From assembly GCA_017619445.1 (NCBI GenBank), contig JAFZSI010000006.1, positions 1 to 61,285 of the forward strand: DNA of 61,285 bases. Reading direction: 5' to 3'. The translations under genes were made by a program, and so were the position numbers. Positions 15,220 through 23,715 of this stretch are shown piece by piece; the stretch's first letter is position 1; each line of letters opens with the position of its first letter. Origin of the DNA: Prevotella sp. Lineage in GTDB: Bacteria; Bacteroidota; Bacteroidia; Bacteroidales; Bacteroidaceae. Under the pieces are notes generated by a model. That model was not told the DNA's origin. It ran no database searches and saw nothing but the letters and a program-made list of their open reading frames with translations.

Positions 15220-15681
15220 ATGAAACTTGTAATTAATTCCTACGATGAGTTTGCTGCCCACTTAGGCCAGGAACTCGGACATTCGGAGTGGCTGACAGTC
15301 GATCAGGAGCGCATCAACCTGTTTGCCGACGCCACGCTCGACCACCAGTGGATTCATGTCGATACCGAGCGCGCCGCAACCGAAAGTCCCTACAAGAGCA
15401 CCATTGCTCACGGCTATCTGACGCTCTCGCTGCTGCCCTATATGTGGGACCAGATTATCGACGTGCGCAACATCAAGATGCTGGTCAACTATGGCATGGA
15501 CAAAATGCGGTTCGGACAGCCCGTCATCACAGGCAGCCGCATCCGTCTCGTCACCAAACTGCACAACATTCAGAACCTGCGCGGCATCTGCAAGGCCGAA
15601 ATAGAATTCAAAATAGAAATCGAAGGCCAGCGCAAGCCCGCTCTCGAAGGCATTGCCTCGTTCCTCTATTACTTTCTGTAA
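15220..15681 (+). CDS. MaoC-family (hot-dog fold) dehydratase-like protein
   Basis: A 153-residue single hot-dog domain. The hydratase motif appears as DATLDHQWIHVD (Asp and His of the active site) followed by IAHGYLTLSLL. This family adds or removes water on enoyl-CoA or related thioesters, as in PhaJ. There is no signal peptide. It follows the PurF-like gene by 55 bases on the same strand, but no pathway link is visible. Substrate unknown. Confidence 0.85.
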   Translation: MKLVINSYDEFAAHLGQELGHSEWLTVDQERINLFADATLDHQWIHVDTERAATESPYKSTIAHGYLTLSLLPYMWDQIIDVRNIKMLVNYGMDKMRFGQPVITGSRIRLVTKLHNIQNLRGICKAEIEFKIEIEGQRKPALEGIASFLYYFL

Positions 15682-15717
15682 GTTGCACTTGCCCCTGCGG
15701 GCATTTGCTCCTCCGTT

Positions 15718-15761
15718 GCTATGCTTCGCAATGCCGCAACCTTTGCATTGCGAAGCATAGC
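15718..15761. other. perfect 17-bp hairpin downstream of the MaoC gene
   Basis: GCTATGCTTCGCAATGC (15718-15734) pairs perfectly with 15745-15761 around a 10-base loop. It could terminate the MaoC transcript, although no T-tract follows on the plus strand. Confidence 0.75.
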
Positions 15762-15817
15762 GCGTTGTTCTGCCGCTACGGTTTCCCGGGCTGTTTTTCC
15801 ATACCCACAGTTTACGG

Positions 15818-15925
15818 TCAAATTTTCTAGAGAATTTGAATGTAAACCTTCACTTTACGTTCGTAAAGTAATGCTTGGCGTTCGTAAAGCAATACTTGGC
15901 GTATTTAAACCTTATGTATGGCATT
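15818..15925 (+). repeat. TCTAGA palindrome and 21-bp array, site B
   Basis: A 22-bp palindrome (15818-15839, core ATTTTCTAGAGAAT) is followed by units at 15842, 15863 and 15884, each 21 bp, plus a decayed fourth at 15905. The units start GTAAACC or GTAAAG and contain CTTTACG or CTTGGCG. No gene lies within 15682-16194; this array, the hairpin, the relic at 15988 and a terminator account for it. Confidence 0.75.
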
Positions 15926-15987
15926 CTCCATTGATACTCTCTGGCTGTAAATGCAATTCTTGTGAGGGGCAGACCCAATTTTGTGCA

Positions 15988-16058
15988 CAATTTGAATAAA
16001 TACTTCACACTCGGCAAAGAAAACAAGCTTTCTTTGCGCTCGCTTACTCAGTATTTTG
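15988..16058 (+). repeat. relic of the promoter-hairpin repeat, locus 4
   Basis: The sequence from TACTTCACACTCGGCAAAG to GCTCGCTTACTCAG closely matches 6460-6511 at locus 1, including a hairpin GCAAAGAA / TTCTTTGC. No intact -7 box or plus-strand gene follows. Confidence 0.6.
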
Positions 16059-16126
16059 TGCACAGTTTTTTCGATTTTAACATTTGACGGGCGTCGTCGT
16101 TCAGAGTGAGGCGTGGGAAACGAACG

Positions 16127-16168
16127 CAACGGCGGCGACAGGACGTGGTGTGCCTGTCGCCGCCGTTG
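16127..16168 (-). terminator. 16-bp perfect stem after the aldo/keto reductase gene
   Basis: CAACGGCGGCGACAGG pairs perfectly with CCTGTCGCCGCCGTTG around a 10-base loop, 27 bases past the stop codon. It probably ends the Tat operon transcript. Confidence 0.75.
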
Positions 16169-16194
16169 TGGTTGTTGAATTGGGGTGGGAGGGT

Positions 16195-17616
16195 TTATGC
16201 CTCTTTCTTTTCTTCTTCCTCTTCCTTTCCGAAGGTGCCGCGCCTGAGCTGCTCCACGAACTCGCTGATGCGGGCCAGTTCCTGCGGGATGCGGATGTTC
16301 TGCGGACAGTGGGGCTGGCACTGGCCGCACTGGATGCAGTGGTCGGCCTGGCGCAGGCGGGGCACGCTGCGGTCGAGTCCGATGAGATACTTGCGGCGCA
16401 GGCTACGGTATTCCGGATCCTGTGCATCTTGCGGCAGGATGCCCTCGTTCTTGCACTTGTTGTAGTGTACGAAGATGGCGGGAATGTCTATGCCGTAGGG
16501 GCACGGCATACAGTATTTGCAGTCGTTGCAGGGAATATTCTGCAGTCCGACGAGCTTTCGTGCAATGTCGGCTTCCAGGAATTGCTGCTCTTCTTTGGTC
16601 AGCGGCTGCAACGGGCAGTAGTTCAGCAGGTTGTCCTTGAGATGCTCCATGAAGGTCATGCCGCTGAGAACGGTGAGCACTCCCTCGGGTGTACCGGCAT
16701 AACGGAAGGCCCACGAGGCGACGCTCTTCTGCGGGTCGCGCCGTTTGAGCTCGCGCATGATGAACTGCGGCAGGTTGGCCAGTCGTCCGCCGAGCAGCGG
16801 CTCCATGATGACGGCGGGAATGCCGCGCTTCTGCAGTTCGGCGTAGAGATAGCTGGCATCGGTGTTGTCTTTGTTTATCTCGTTGGCAAAATCCCAGTCA
16901 ACGTAGTTGAGTTCAATCTGCACGAAGTCCCACTTGTACTTGTCGTTCATGGACATCAGGTAGTCGAACACGGCAATCTCGCCATGATAGGAGAATCCCA
17001 GGTTGCGTATGCGTCCTGCCTTGCGCTCCTCAACGAGGTAGTCGAGCATGCCATTGTCCACATAGCGGGCGTTGAAAGCTTCCATGCCTCCGCCACCGAT
17101 GGCGTGCAGCAGGTAGTAGTCGATGTAGTCCACCTGCAGTTCTTTCATCGAGTTGTGGTACATTTCAATGGAGGCGGCACGCGTTTGTGTGTCGGGGCTG
17201 AAGTTCGAGAGTTTGGTGGCCACGAAGTATTTGTCGCGCGGGTAGCGGTGCAGCGCAACGCCCGTGCAGTGCTCAGACTGTCCACGGCAGTAGGCTGGCG
17301 ACGTGTCGAAGTAGTTCACACCGTGCTCAATGGCATAATCCACCTGCCGGTTAATCATTTCCTGGTCGTATTCTTCTTTTCCGTCGATTTGTGGCAGGCG
17401 CATCATGCCGTAACCCAAGAGCGACACTTTGTCCTTGGTTTTTGGATTCTCGCGGTAGGTCATTTTGCCTGTTGGCGGCTCCACCTGCTTTTTATAGTCG
17501 TCTTTTATTTCTTCCTCGGCCTTGCTCTTACAGCCTGTAAGGGCAACGGTGGTGGTGGCTGCGCCCGCTCCTACAAGTTGTAGGAATCTGCGGCGCGATA
17601 TATTCTTTTCTTTCAT
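16195..17616 (-). CDS. Tat-exported lipoprotein aldo/keto reductase with two 4Fe-4S motifs
   Basis: A 473-residue protein with a textbook Tat signal (SRRRFLQLVG at residue 7) followed by a lipobox (ALTGC near residue 28), so it should be folded in the cytosol and anchored outside. The aldo/keto reductase barrel covers about residues 60-340 with the active-site residues in FDTSPAY, VATKL and YYLLHA. Two ferredoxin clusters follow: CNDCKYCMPCPYGI and CIQCGQCQPHCPQNI. It is the last gene of a run with a polyferredoxin, TatC and TatA. The redox partner is probably the polyferredoxin; substrate unknown. Confidence 0.88.
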   Translation of the reverse strand: MKEKNISRRRFLQLVGAGAATTTVALTGCKSKAEEEIKDDYKKQVEPPTGKMTYRENPKTKDKVSLLGYGMMRLPQIDGKEEYDQEMINRQVDYAIEHGVNYFDTSPAYCRGQSEHCTGVALHRYPRDKYFVATKLSNFSPDTQTRAASIEMYHNSMKELQVDYIDYYLLHAIGGGGMEAFNARYVDNGMLDYLVEERKAGRIRNLGFSYHGEIAVFDYLMSMNDKYKWDFVQIELNYVDWDFANEINKDNTDASYLYAELQKRGIPAVIMEPLLGGRLANLPQFIMRELKRRDPQKSVASWAFRYAGTPEGVLTVLSGMTFMEHLKDNLLNYCPLQPLTKEEQQFLEADIARKLVGLQNIPCNDCKYCMPCPYGIDIPAIFVHYNKCKNEGILPQDAQDPEYRSLRRKYLIGLDRSVPRLRQADHCIQCGQCQPHCPQNIRIPQELARISEFVEQLRRGTFGKEEEEEKKEA

Positions 17617-17661
17617 CTTTCTCTTCCTTTTTTCTTGATTCTATATCTCCTTCATTCATGC

Positions 17662-19170
17662 CTATACCTCCTTATGCACTTCGTGGCCTTCCACATAGAT
17701 GGCCGAGAAGGGGCGGGCGGGGCAGAGGTTCTCGCAGGCTCCGCAGCCTATGCAGCGGCTTTCGTTGACGGCGGGCACGTAGGCCGACTCCTCGTCGTCT
17801 GGGTTGGACGGCACCATCTCGATGGCACCAACGGGACAGTGGCGTGCGCAGTTGCCGCATTCCACACCGTCGGTGAGGGGTATGCAGTTTTTCTTAATCC
17901 ATACGGCGTGGCCTATCTGTGTTGAAGACTTGTCCTCATGGCTGATAGGACGAATGGCTCCGGCGGGGCATACCTCCGAGCAACGGTTGCACTCGGGGCG
18001 GCAGTAGCCCAATTCGTAGGACATGATGGGCTGCATGAACGTGCTAAGGTCGTTGGAGGGCCGCAGCACTTGGTTGGGGCATTCCGACACGCACAGCTGG
18101 CAGGCGGTGCAATGGCTGGCCATGTTGTGGGCGCTCAGCGAGCCTGGCGGCGTGATGGGCGTCTGGCGCTTAGGAGCCACTTTGTCTTGTATCACGGCCA
18201 GTCCGCCATCCACTTTCTTCTTGTCCTGAGCCATGGCGGCAGTTGTGGCCAAGGCTGCGCCTACCAGGAAGGCGCGCTTGCCTGAATCAACGTCGGCGGG
18301 ATTGGAAGCCTTGGATTCTTTAGACTTTGTTGAGTCTTTAGCTTTCTTTGGGATAATTGGCCCAGGTGCATAGCTGAGTGCGCCGAACTTGCATTTTTCT
18401 ATGCAGTTGCCGCAAGCCACACACCGGCTGTAGTCAACCGCGTGCGATTTATAGTCTATGCACGACGCCTTGCAGTTTTTGGAGCACAGCGAGCAGTCGC
18501 GGCATTTCTCGGTGTCGAAACGCACCTTGAACCATGAGAAACGGGCAAAGAAACTCAACACGGTGCCAACGGGGCAAATGGTGTTGCAATAGGTGCGCCC
18601 GCCCAACCAGGCCAGGAGCGCGACGACGATGAGTGTGGCGATGGCAACGCCCAACACCAGCCCCATGGCGGGAACCACGGTCTCAACACGGTAGAATGCA
18701 TAGCTGTCAATACGTTCGGCAACGGCTGCCAACAGGTTGTTGCCCACTTTCCAGATGGGTTGGAAAATGGCGGTGGCAATGCGCCCGTAAGCAGAGTAGG
18801 GGGCCAGCAACTGGACAACAGAGCTCACGCCCGCCACGATGGCCACAACCATCACGCCGAGCATGGTGTAGCGCAGCCATGAAACGGCTTTCGAGTAGCT
18901 GTACTTGTTTTTCTTGCGCCGCAGACGGGCGATAACGTCCTGAAACACACCCAGTGGACAGATGACCGAGCAGTAGATTCGCCCGAAAATCAAGGTCAGC
19001 ACCACAAGGGCGATAATGACGATGACGTTCAGAGCCAATACTGCGGGCAGGAACTGAATTTTTGCCATCCAGCTCAGCCAGTGGTGCAGCGTTCCTGTAA
19101 AGTCGAGGAACATCAGGGTGATGGCCACGAAGAAGATGGTGGCCAATGCGATTCTGGTTTTTCTTAGCAT
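17662..19170 (-). CDS. NapH/NapG-like membrane polyferredoxin fusion
   Basis: A 502-residue protein. The N-terminal 200 residues hold several membrane helices and two CxxxCP motifs (CSVICPLG, CNTICPVG), as in NapH/CcoG-type quinol oxidases. Two ferredoxin-type groups follow (CRDCSLCSKNC, CVACGNCIEKC). After a polar linker comes GKRAFLVGAALATTAAMAQ, which looks like an internal Tat-type signal. The C-terminal part has four more Cys groups (CTACQLCVSECP, CNRCSEVCP, CGNCARHCP, CIGCGACENLCP), as in NapG. It could pass electrons from quinol across the membrane to the Tat lipoprotein reductase. Fusion of NapH and NapG is inferred from motif order. Confidence 0.85.
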   Translation of the reverse strand: MLRKTRIALATIFFVAITLMFLDFTGTLHHWLSWMAKIQFLPAVLALNVIVIIALVVLTLIFGRIYCSVICPLGVFQDVIARLRRKKNKYSYSKAVSWLRYTMLGVMVVAIVAGVSSVVQLLAPYSAYGRIATAIFQPIWKVGNNLLAAVAERIDSYAFYRVETVVPAMGLVLGVAIATLIVVALLAWLGGRTYCNTICPVGTVLSFFARFSWFKVRFDTEKCRDCSLCSKNCKASCIDYKSHAVDYSRCVACGNCIEKCKFGALSYAPGPIIPKKAKDSTKSKESKASNPADVDSGKRAFLVGAALATTAAMAQDKKKVDGGLAVIQDKVAPKRQTPITPPGSLSAHNMASHCTACQLCVSECPNQVLRPSNDLSTFMQPIMSYELGYCRPECNRCSEVCPAGAIRPISHEDKSSTQIGHAVWIKKNCIPLTDGVECGNCARHCPVGAIEMVPSNPDDEESAYVPAVNESRCIGCGACENLCPARPFSAIYVEGHEVHKEV

Positions 19171-19188
19171 AATGTTTTTGTATTGGTT

Positions 19189-19986
19189 TTATTGTTTTGA
19201 GACTTGATTATTTTGGTTGTCCGACTCCCGGTTGGTGATGGCCACAATGGCGATGCTTGCCTCATAGAGCAGCCAGATGGGTAGTGCGACGACAAGTAGC
19301 GTGAAGGCGTCAGTGGTTGGAGTGATAATGGCGGCTATCACAAGAATGATGACAACAGCATGACGACGCGTCTGGCGCATGAAGCTGGCTTTCAAAACGC
19401 GCATCATGGCCATCAGCCAGCACACAACAGGCAGTTCAAACACCACGCCCATCACGAAGCTCATGCCAATGAGTGTGTCCATATACGACTGCAAGGTGAG
19501 CATGTTTCTCACATCGGGGCTCACCTGATAGGTGCCCAAAAACCGCACCGTAAGCGGAAAGATGAGAAAATAGTTGAGCAGCGTGCCGATGATGAACATG
19601 GCATAGGCTGCACCTACAATGCGCGTGGCATAATGACGCTCGCGGTCGTAGAGTGCTGGCGAGACGAAGCGGAACAGCTCGTACAGCACGTAGGGCGAAG
19701 CAATCAGCAGACCGGCATAGAGTGCGGTCTTCATGTGAAACATGAACTGCTCGGTGAGCCCTGTGTTCATCAGGTTGATGGAGAACGGCTCAACACCCAA
19801 CAGGCGGTAGCTGATAAAGTCACTGCTGCGCGGAGCCAGCACGATGGCAAACAGCTGGTTTTTGAAACAGAAAGCCACCATGCCCAGTACCACCGTCACT
19901 ACCAGTATCCTGATGATGCAGCCCCGCAACTCGTCAAGGTGCTCCCAGAACGTGGCAGTGGCATTGCCCTGTGAGTTCTCTTTCAT
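19189..19986 (-). CDS. tatC: Sec-independent protein translocase subunit TatC
   Basis: A 265-residue inner-membrane protein with six predicted helices. It has the N-terminal [14 protein letters not shown] typical of TatC, which receives twin-arginine signals, and the conserved FELPV region near residue 165. Its start codon overlaps the tatA stop by four bases (ATGA), so the two are translationally coupled. The next two genes downstream include a Tat substrate. Confidence 0.95.
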   Translation of the reverse strand: MKENSQGNATATFWEHLDELRGCIIRILVVTVVLGMVAFCFKNQLFAIVLAPRSSDFISYRLLGVEPFSINLMNTGLTEQFMFHMKTALYAGLLIASPYVLYELFRFVSPALYDRERHYATRIVGAAYAMFIIGTLLNYFLIFPLTVRFLGTYQVSPDVRNMLTLQSYMDTLIGMSFVMGVVFELPVVCWLMAMMRVLKASFMRQTRRHAVVIILVIAAIITPTTDAFTLLVVALPIWLLYEASIAIVAITNRESDNQNNQVSKQ

Positions 19987-20195
19987 TCGGCTACTCTGTT
20001 GCCTTTATCGTCTTTTTTGTCGTCCAGTTCTTTCAGGTCGTCGATTTCGTTCATTCCGTCCTTGAAGCTTTTCACGCCTTTGCCAAGGCCTTTCATCAGT
20101 TCAGGAATCTTCCTGCCTCCGAAGAGCAGCAGGATAATCAAGGCCACCAACAGTATTTCCTGTGTGCCGAGTCCAATGAATAATAAGTTGTTCAT
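19983..20195 (-). CDS. tatA: twin-arginine translocase subunit TatA
   Basis: A 70-residue protein with one N-terminal helix ([17 protein letters not shown]), the hinge [20 protein letters not shown] and a charged tail, as in TatA/E. No TatB is present here, so this looks like a minimal TatAC system in which TatA does both jobs. It overlaps tatC by four bases. Confidence 0.95.
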   Translation of the reverse strand: MNNLLFIGLGTQEILLVALIILLLFGGRKIPELMKGLGKGVKSFKDGMNEIDDLKELDDKKDDKGNRVAE

Positions 20196-20277
20196 ATTTG
20201 TTTTTGTTGTTGATTCTTTGTTGTTTCTCTATTTGTTTCTTTGTTTGTTCCTCCATTCTTTTTTCGCTTGCAACCGT

Positions 20278-20748
20278 TTAGCTGTCTTCATCGGCCGATG
20301 TGTTGGAAGGCTTCTCTTTTCGCCTGTTCATCCGGTGCAACACAAAGTTCATGGCTTCCAGTCCGATGAGCACCAGCAGCGTTGCCACCGATGCCAGCAC
20401 ATACATGCCTGAGCCGCAGGCCAGTCCGATGGCGGCCGTCACCCATACACCCGCAGCCGTGGTGAGTCCTTTCACGGCGTGTTTCTGAATCATGATGGTG
20501 CCTGCACCAATAAAACCGATGCCCGACACCACCTGTGCTGCTACGCGCGACGGGTCGAGCCTCACCGTACCCACCTGCAACACTTCGTTGAACCCATACA
20601 TTGACACAATCATGAACAGCGCACTGCCCAGCGCCACAAGGAAATGGGTGCGGAAACCTGCTTCTTTCGAGCGGTATTCGCGCTCCAGTCCGATGGCTCC
20701 GCCTAAGAGTGCCGCAACTACGATTCGGAGAATGAATTCAATGTTCAT
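20278..20748 (-). CDS. MgtC/SapB-family membrane protein
   Basis: A 156-residue protein with about four membrane helices. It has the family pattern RIVVAALLGGAIGLEREYR at the N-terminus and SGIGFIGAGTIM near residue 75. MgtC proteins support growth at low magnesium and modulate the F-type ATPase in some pathogens; most family members are untested. The C-terminal tail is short and charged, without the ACT-like domain of longer members. It lies 82 bases before tatA on the same strand. Confidence 0.88.
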   Translation of the reverse strand: MNIEFILRIVVAALLGGAIGLEREYRSKEAGFRTHFLVALGSALFMIVSMYGFNEVLQVGTVRLDPSRVAAQVVSGIGFIGAGTIMIQKHAVKGLTTAAGVWVTAAIGLACGSGMYVLASVATLLVLIGLEAMNFVLHRMNRRKEKPSNTSADEDS

Positions 20749-20761
20749 GGGTGTGTGTTAG

Positions 20762-20801
20762 TGGGAATGATGGGAGTGATGGGAGTGATGGGAGTGATGG
20801 G
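20762..20801. repeat. 9-bp tandem repeat
   Basis: The word GGGAGTGAT or a close variant is repeated four times between the DUF4251 gene and the mgtC-like gene. It may vary in copy number. Confidence 0.75.
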
Positions 20802-20805
20802 GACG

Positions 20806-21324
20806 CTATCGTGTCTCCAGTTTCATTTGACCGTTGAAGCTAATTCGCTCTCGTTGTCTTGACTGCACCTCGACGGACGATTTTCCGTTGCTGAATACCT
20901 CGATAAGGTAATAGAATTCGTCTTCATCGTTGCGCAGGTAAAACTGCATCACGGTTCTTCCTTTCTTGTCGGTGCCTATTGTCTTTTCAAGGATTGGTGC
21001 GGCGAATGAGAGCCCTTTGCCGCCCCCGTAAGGAATGTTGTATGCCCGTCCGAAGTAGGGCAGGTGCGAGTAGAGCGAGTCACCCTGAATCTTCACCTCG
21101 TAGCCATAGTCAAGATGCTTTGAGGTTCCGCGCAGAGGGTACATCATGTCCACTTCAATCACGAAGCGCATCTCGCTGATGTGCTGCTGCACCTCTGCTG
21201 CCGCCTGGTCTTCTCTTTCCTGTCGTGACAGGCTAGAGGTGGCGCAGGCAGCCAACAAACCCGTTATTACCCATGCCGCTATGGCCAGCGCAGGAATATG
21301 CAAATAATGTGTTGTCCGTTTCAT
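20806..21324 (-). CDS. DUF4251 lipoprotein
   Basis: A 172-residue protein with a signal peptide and lipobox (LLAAC near residue 27). The region RFVIEVDMMYPLRGTSKHL followed by GDSLYSHLPYFGRAY is the core of DUF4251, a family largely confined to Bacteroidota. The rest is beta-rich. Function of the family is unknown; it should sit on the periplasmic or outer face of a membrane. It faces away from the repeat array at 21.5-21.7 kb. Confidence 0.85.
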   Translation of the reverse strand: MKRTTHYLHIPALAIAAWVITGLLAACATSSLSRQEREDQAAAEVQQHISEMRFVIEVDMMYPLRGTSKHLDYGYEVKIQGDSLYSHLPYFGRAYNIPYGGGKGLSFAAPILEKTIGTDKKGRTVMQFYLRNDEDEFYYLIEVFSNGKSSVEVQSRQRERISFNGQMKLETR

Positions 21325-21501
21325 GTTGCAATGCGTTTTTGATGGTTGTCAGACAGATAGTGAAAGTGCATGAACAGCCTTTCTTCGCCACAAATTTACG
21401 AAATAGTTTTATTATTACCACTTTTTTTGTTGAAAAAAAGCGTTTTTGACACCATTTGGGCATATTTTTAAGTCATTTTGTTGGTCTTGGAAGCTGTTTT
21501 T

Positions 21502-21679
21502 CTGAGACTTTGGCTTTGCCGAAGCTACTTTCGTTCGCAAAAGTAAAGAAAAACACGTTTTCCTTTTGCTTTTCGCTCACTTCTTCGTACCTTTGACTAT
21601 TGTCGAAGGTACTTTCGTTCGGAAAAGAAAAGAAAAACAAGTTTTCCTTTTGCTTTTCGCTCACTTCTTCGTACCTTTG
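21502..21679 (+). repeat. promoter-hairpin repeat array, locus 3
   Basis: Two intact promoter cores (TTTG-N19-TACCTTTG, -7 boxes at 21588 and 21672, 84 bp apart) are preceded by a decayed unit whose -7 region reads GACTTTGGC. GTACCTTTGA and TCGAAGGTAC pair as at locus 2. The remainder of 21325-21501 holds no gene. Confidence 0.85.
21649..21679 (+). promoter_or_regulatory. promoter of the nucleoside hydrolase fusion gene
   Basis: TTTG, 19 bp, TACCTTTG, ending 25 bases before the ATG at 21705. It is the last unit of the repeat array. Confidence 0.85.
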
Positions 21680-21704
21680 CACTTATAACAATATAACACT
21701 TATT

Positions 21705-23651
21705 ATGAAAAAGCCATCCACAATGAAAAACATTCAGCAATCCGCCGTGCTGACGGCGGTTGCAGCATTTTTAGTATGCCTGAGTGCCTGTAAGACTCAA
21801 ACCGTGGCAGAGAAGCCTGTAGTCCTGACGGAGCAGAAACCACAGCCGGTGCAGATGATTCTCGACTCAGACTTCGGCAGTTCCACCGACGACTTGTTTG
21901 CCCTGATGATGCTCAACCACTACATCGACGACGGGCTGGTTGACCTTAAAGGCATCATCGTTGACCGTGAAGGCGAGAAAAACGCCGGTGTGGTGGACAT
22001 CTTCAACACCTACTACGGCCATCCCGATATTCCCGTAGGCTTAGAGCGAAACGGCGTGAAGAATCCGCGCTGCTTTATTCCCTACAACGGCATCTGCGAC
22101 CTCACCGACGCGCAGGGCCGCCCGTTGTTCCGCCGCTCGCTGAATACCAGCCAGCTGCCCGACGGCTACAAACTCTATCGCCATTTGCTCAGCAAGGCTG
22201 ACGACCATTCGATGGTCATTGTGGCCATCGGTTTTGCCACTACGCTCGCCCAGCTCATGGAGTCGGGTCCCGATGAGTATTCCCAACTTAGTGGCCTCGA
22301 CCTGTTTGGCCAGAAAGTAAAGGCGGTCTATATTCAGTCGGGCCGTTTTGAGGCCGGTGACAGCCTCTGTGGCTACAACATGCGCGCCGCCTCGAAACAA
22401 TCGGCTGTCTTCTACGACAAACTGCCCAAGAACGTCGATCTTGTCATGTCGCCCAGCAACATCGGCGATGCCATGGACTATGTGCCGCGCGACGTGCTCA
22501 CCGACCTTTCATACACGGGCATCAACCCCATCAAGGCCGTCTATACCAACTACACTTGTGACACGGGGCAGCGCATGTGGGACACCAACTGTCTGGTCAA
22601 CGCCGTCATGGGCGACGGGCAATATCATCTTTCGCCGCGCGGATTTGTCACCTTTGTTGATAAAGGCCAGGAGTCACTCATGCTGTTCAAACCCGACCCT
22701 AATGGCAACGCCCGCTACCAAGTGCCTGGTGACAGCTATTTCAATCAGGAAAAACTCATGGACATCCGTCGTCACACACGCATCAACAACTATCCCGCTG
22801 CCTACACCATTGAGTGTCCGCAGCCACAACTCATTGGCGACGGAGCCGTTGAATGGGCAAAGCCGAGGCTCGGACAGCTCATCGACAAGTATTTGGCCAG
22901 TGCCGGCAACAAACTCGACCCCGACGAGGTGAGGGCCATGCTCAGACCGATAGGCTACATCGGCAGCAATGCACCCGACTACACCCAGGCCGAGCAGATG
23001 GTCACCGACACCATCTACTCCGTCATGCTGCAACGCGCACTCAAGCGGGGCAACACCGACCTTGTCATCATTACCGGACCGCCTGCCAGCGGCAAGAGCA
23101 CCGCCGCCCGCAAAATGAACCTCAACAAGGCAGGACTGGTTTATGACGCTGCACTCACCGACGGCAACAGCCTTGAGCAAGCCGTGGCCAAGGCCAAGAG
23201 CATGGGCATGAAGAAGATAACCATTATGATGGTATATAACGACTTGCTCACCTGTTTCAAGAACGCTGTCAACCGGGGCAAAACTCAGTGGCGGTTCACC
23301 GGCATCGATGAGCTCATTACTGCCTTCCGCGGCAATGCCGGCAAGATAGAGCACATTCAGCAGCAGTATCCCGAAGTGGAAATCATTCCCATTGACTGTT
23401 CGAATAATCAGGGCGTGAAACGCGTAAGCCTTGCCGATGCTGCCAAATGGAAATACAATGTTGATGAGAAGGACATTCACGAGGTGCTTGCCTATGCGCT
23501 CGACGAAATTAACAGCGGCGAGATAAGCGGCTCAGAGATTCCTGCAGCCGTGGGCGACATCATGGCCGTGCCAAATCTCGGCGCAAGCAACATTCAGTTG
23601 GCACAACAGTTGAATGCGAAAGTGCGCGAGATTACCCAGGAAGCAAGGTAA
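21705..23651 (+). CDS. lipoprotein fusing a nucleoside-hydrolase-like domain to a zeta-toxin-like P-loop domain
   Basis: A 648-residue protein with a signal peptide and lipobox (CLSAC near residue 28); an ATG six codons later is also possible. Residues about 50-400 form a nucleoside-hydrolase-type domain with the calcium-binding pattern DSDFGSSTDD, a longer-spaced variant of the usual DTDPGIDD. From about residue 445 a P-loop domain begins: DLVIITGPPASGKSTAARKM, then a strand ending VYDAALTDGN and IMMVYNDLLTCFKNAVNRGK, resembling zeta-toxin/UNAG-kinase proteins. An ATP-type domain on an exported lipoprotein is unexpected. A nitroreductase gene follows after 64 bases. Confidence 0.8.
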   Translation: MKKPSTMKNIQQSAVLTAVAAFLVCLSACKTQTVAEKPVVLTEQKPQPVQMILDSDFGSSTDDLFALMMLNHYIDDGLVDLKGIIVDREGEKNAGVVDIFNTYYGHPDIPVGLERNGVKNPRCFIPYNGICDLTDAQGRPLFRRSLNTSQLPDGYKLYRHLLSKADDHSMVIVAIGFATTLAQLMESGPDEYSQLSGLDLFGQKVKAVYIQSGRFEAGDSLCGYNMRAASKQSAVFYDKLPKNVDLVMSPSNIGDAMDYVPRDVLTDLSYTGINPIKAVYTNYTCDTGQRMWDTNCLVNAVMGDGQYHLSPRGFVTFVDKGQESLMLFKPDPNGNARYQVPGDSYFNQEKLMDIRRHTRINNYPAAYTIECPQPQLIGDGAVEWAKPRLGQLIDKYLASAGNKLDPDEVRAMLRPIGYIGSNAPDYTQAEQMVTDTIYSVMLQRALKRGNTDLVIITGPPASGKSTAARKMNLNKAGLVYDAALTDGNSLEQAVAKAKSMGMKKITIMMVYNDLLTCFKNAVNRGKTQWRFTGIDELITAFRGNAGKIEHIQQQYPEVEIIPIDCSNNQGVKRVSLADAAKWKYNVDEKDIHEVLAYALDEINSGEISGSEIPAAVGDIMAVPNLGASNIQLAQQLNAKVREITQEAR

Positions 23652-23715
23652 CAGAATCGTAGTCGCAACCGTTGAAGTAAAAACCAATTAACCATAAAAA
23701 CCAACCAAAAACTGT

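Noticed and set aside
16084-17583. 499-codon open frame antisense to the aldo/keto reductase
   Set aside because: Shadow of a gene with clear Tat, barrel and ferredoxin motifs.
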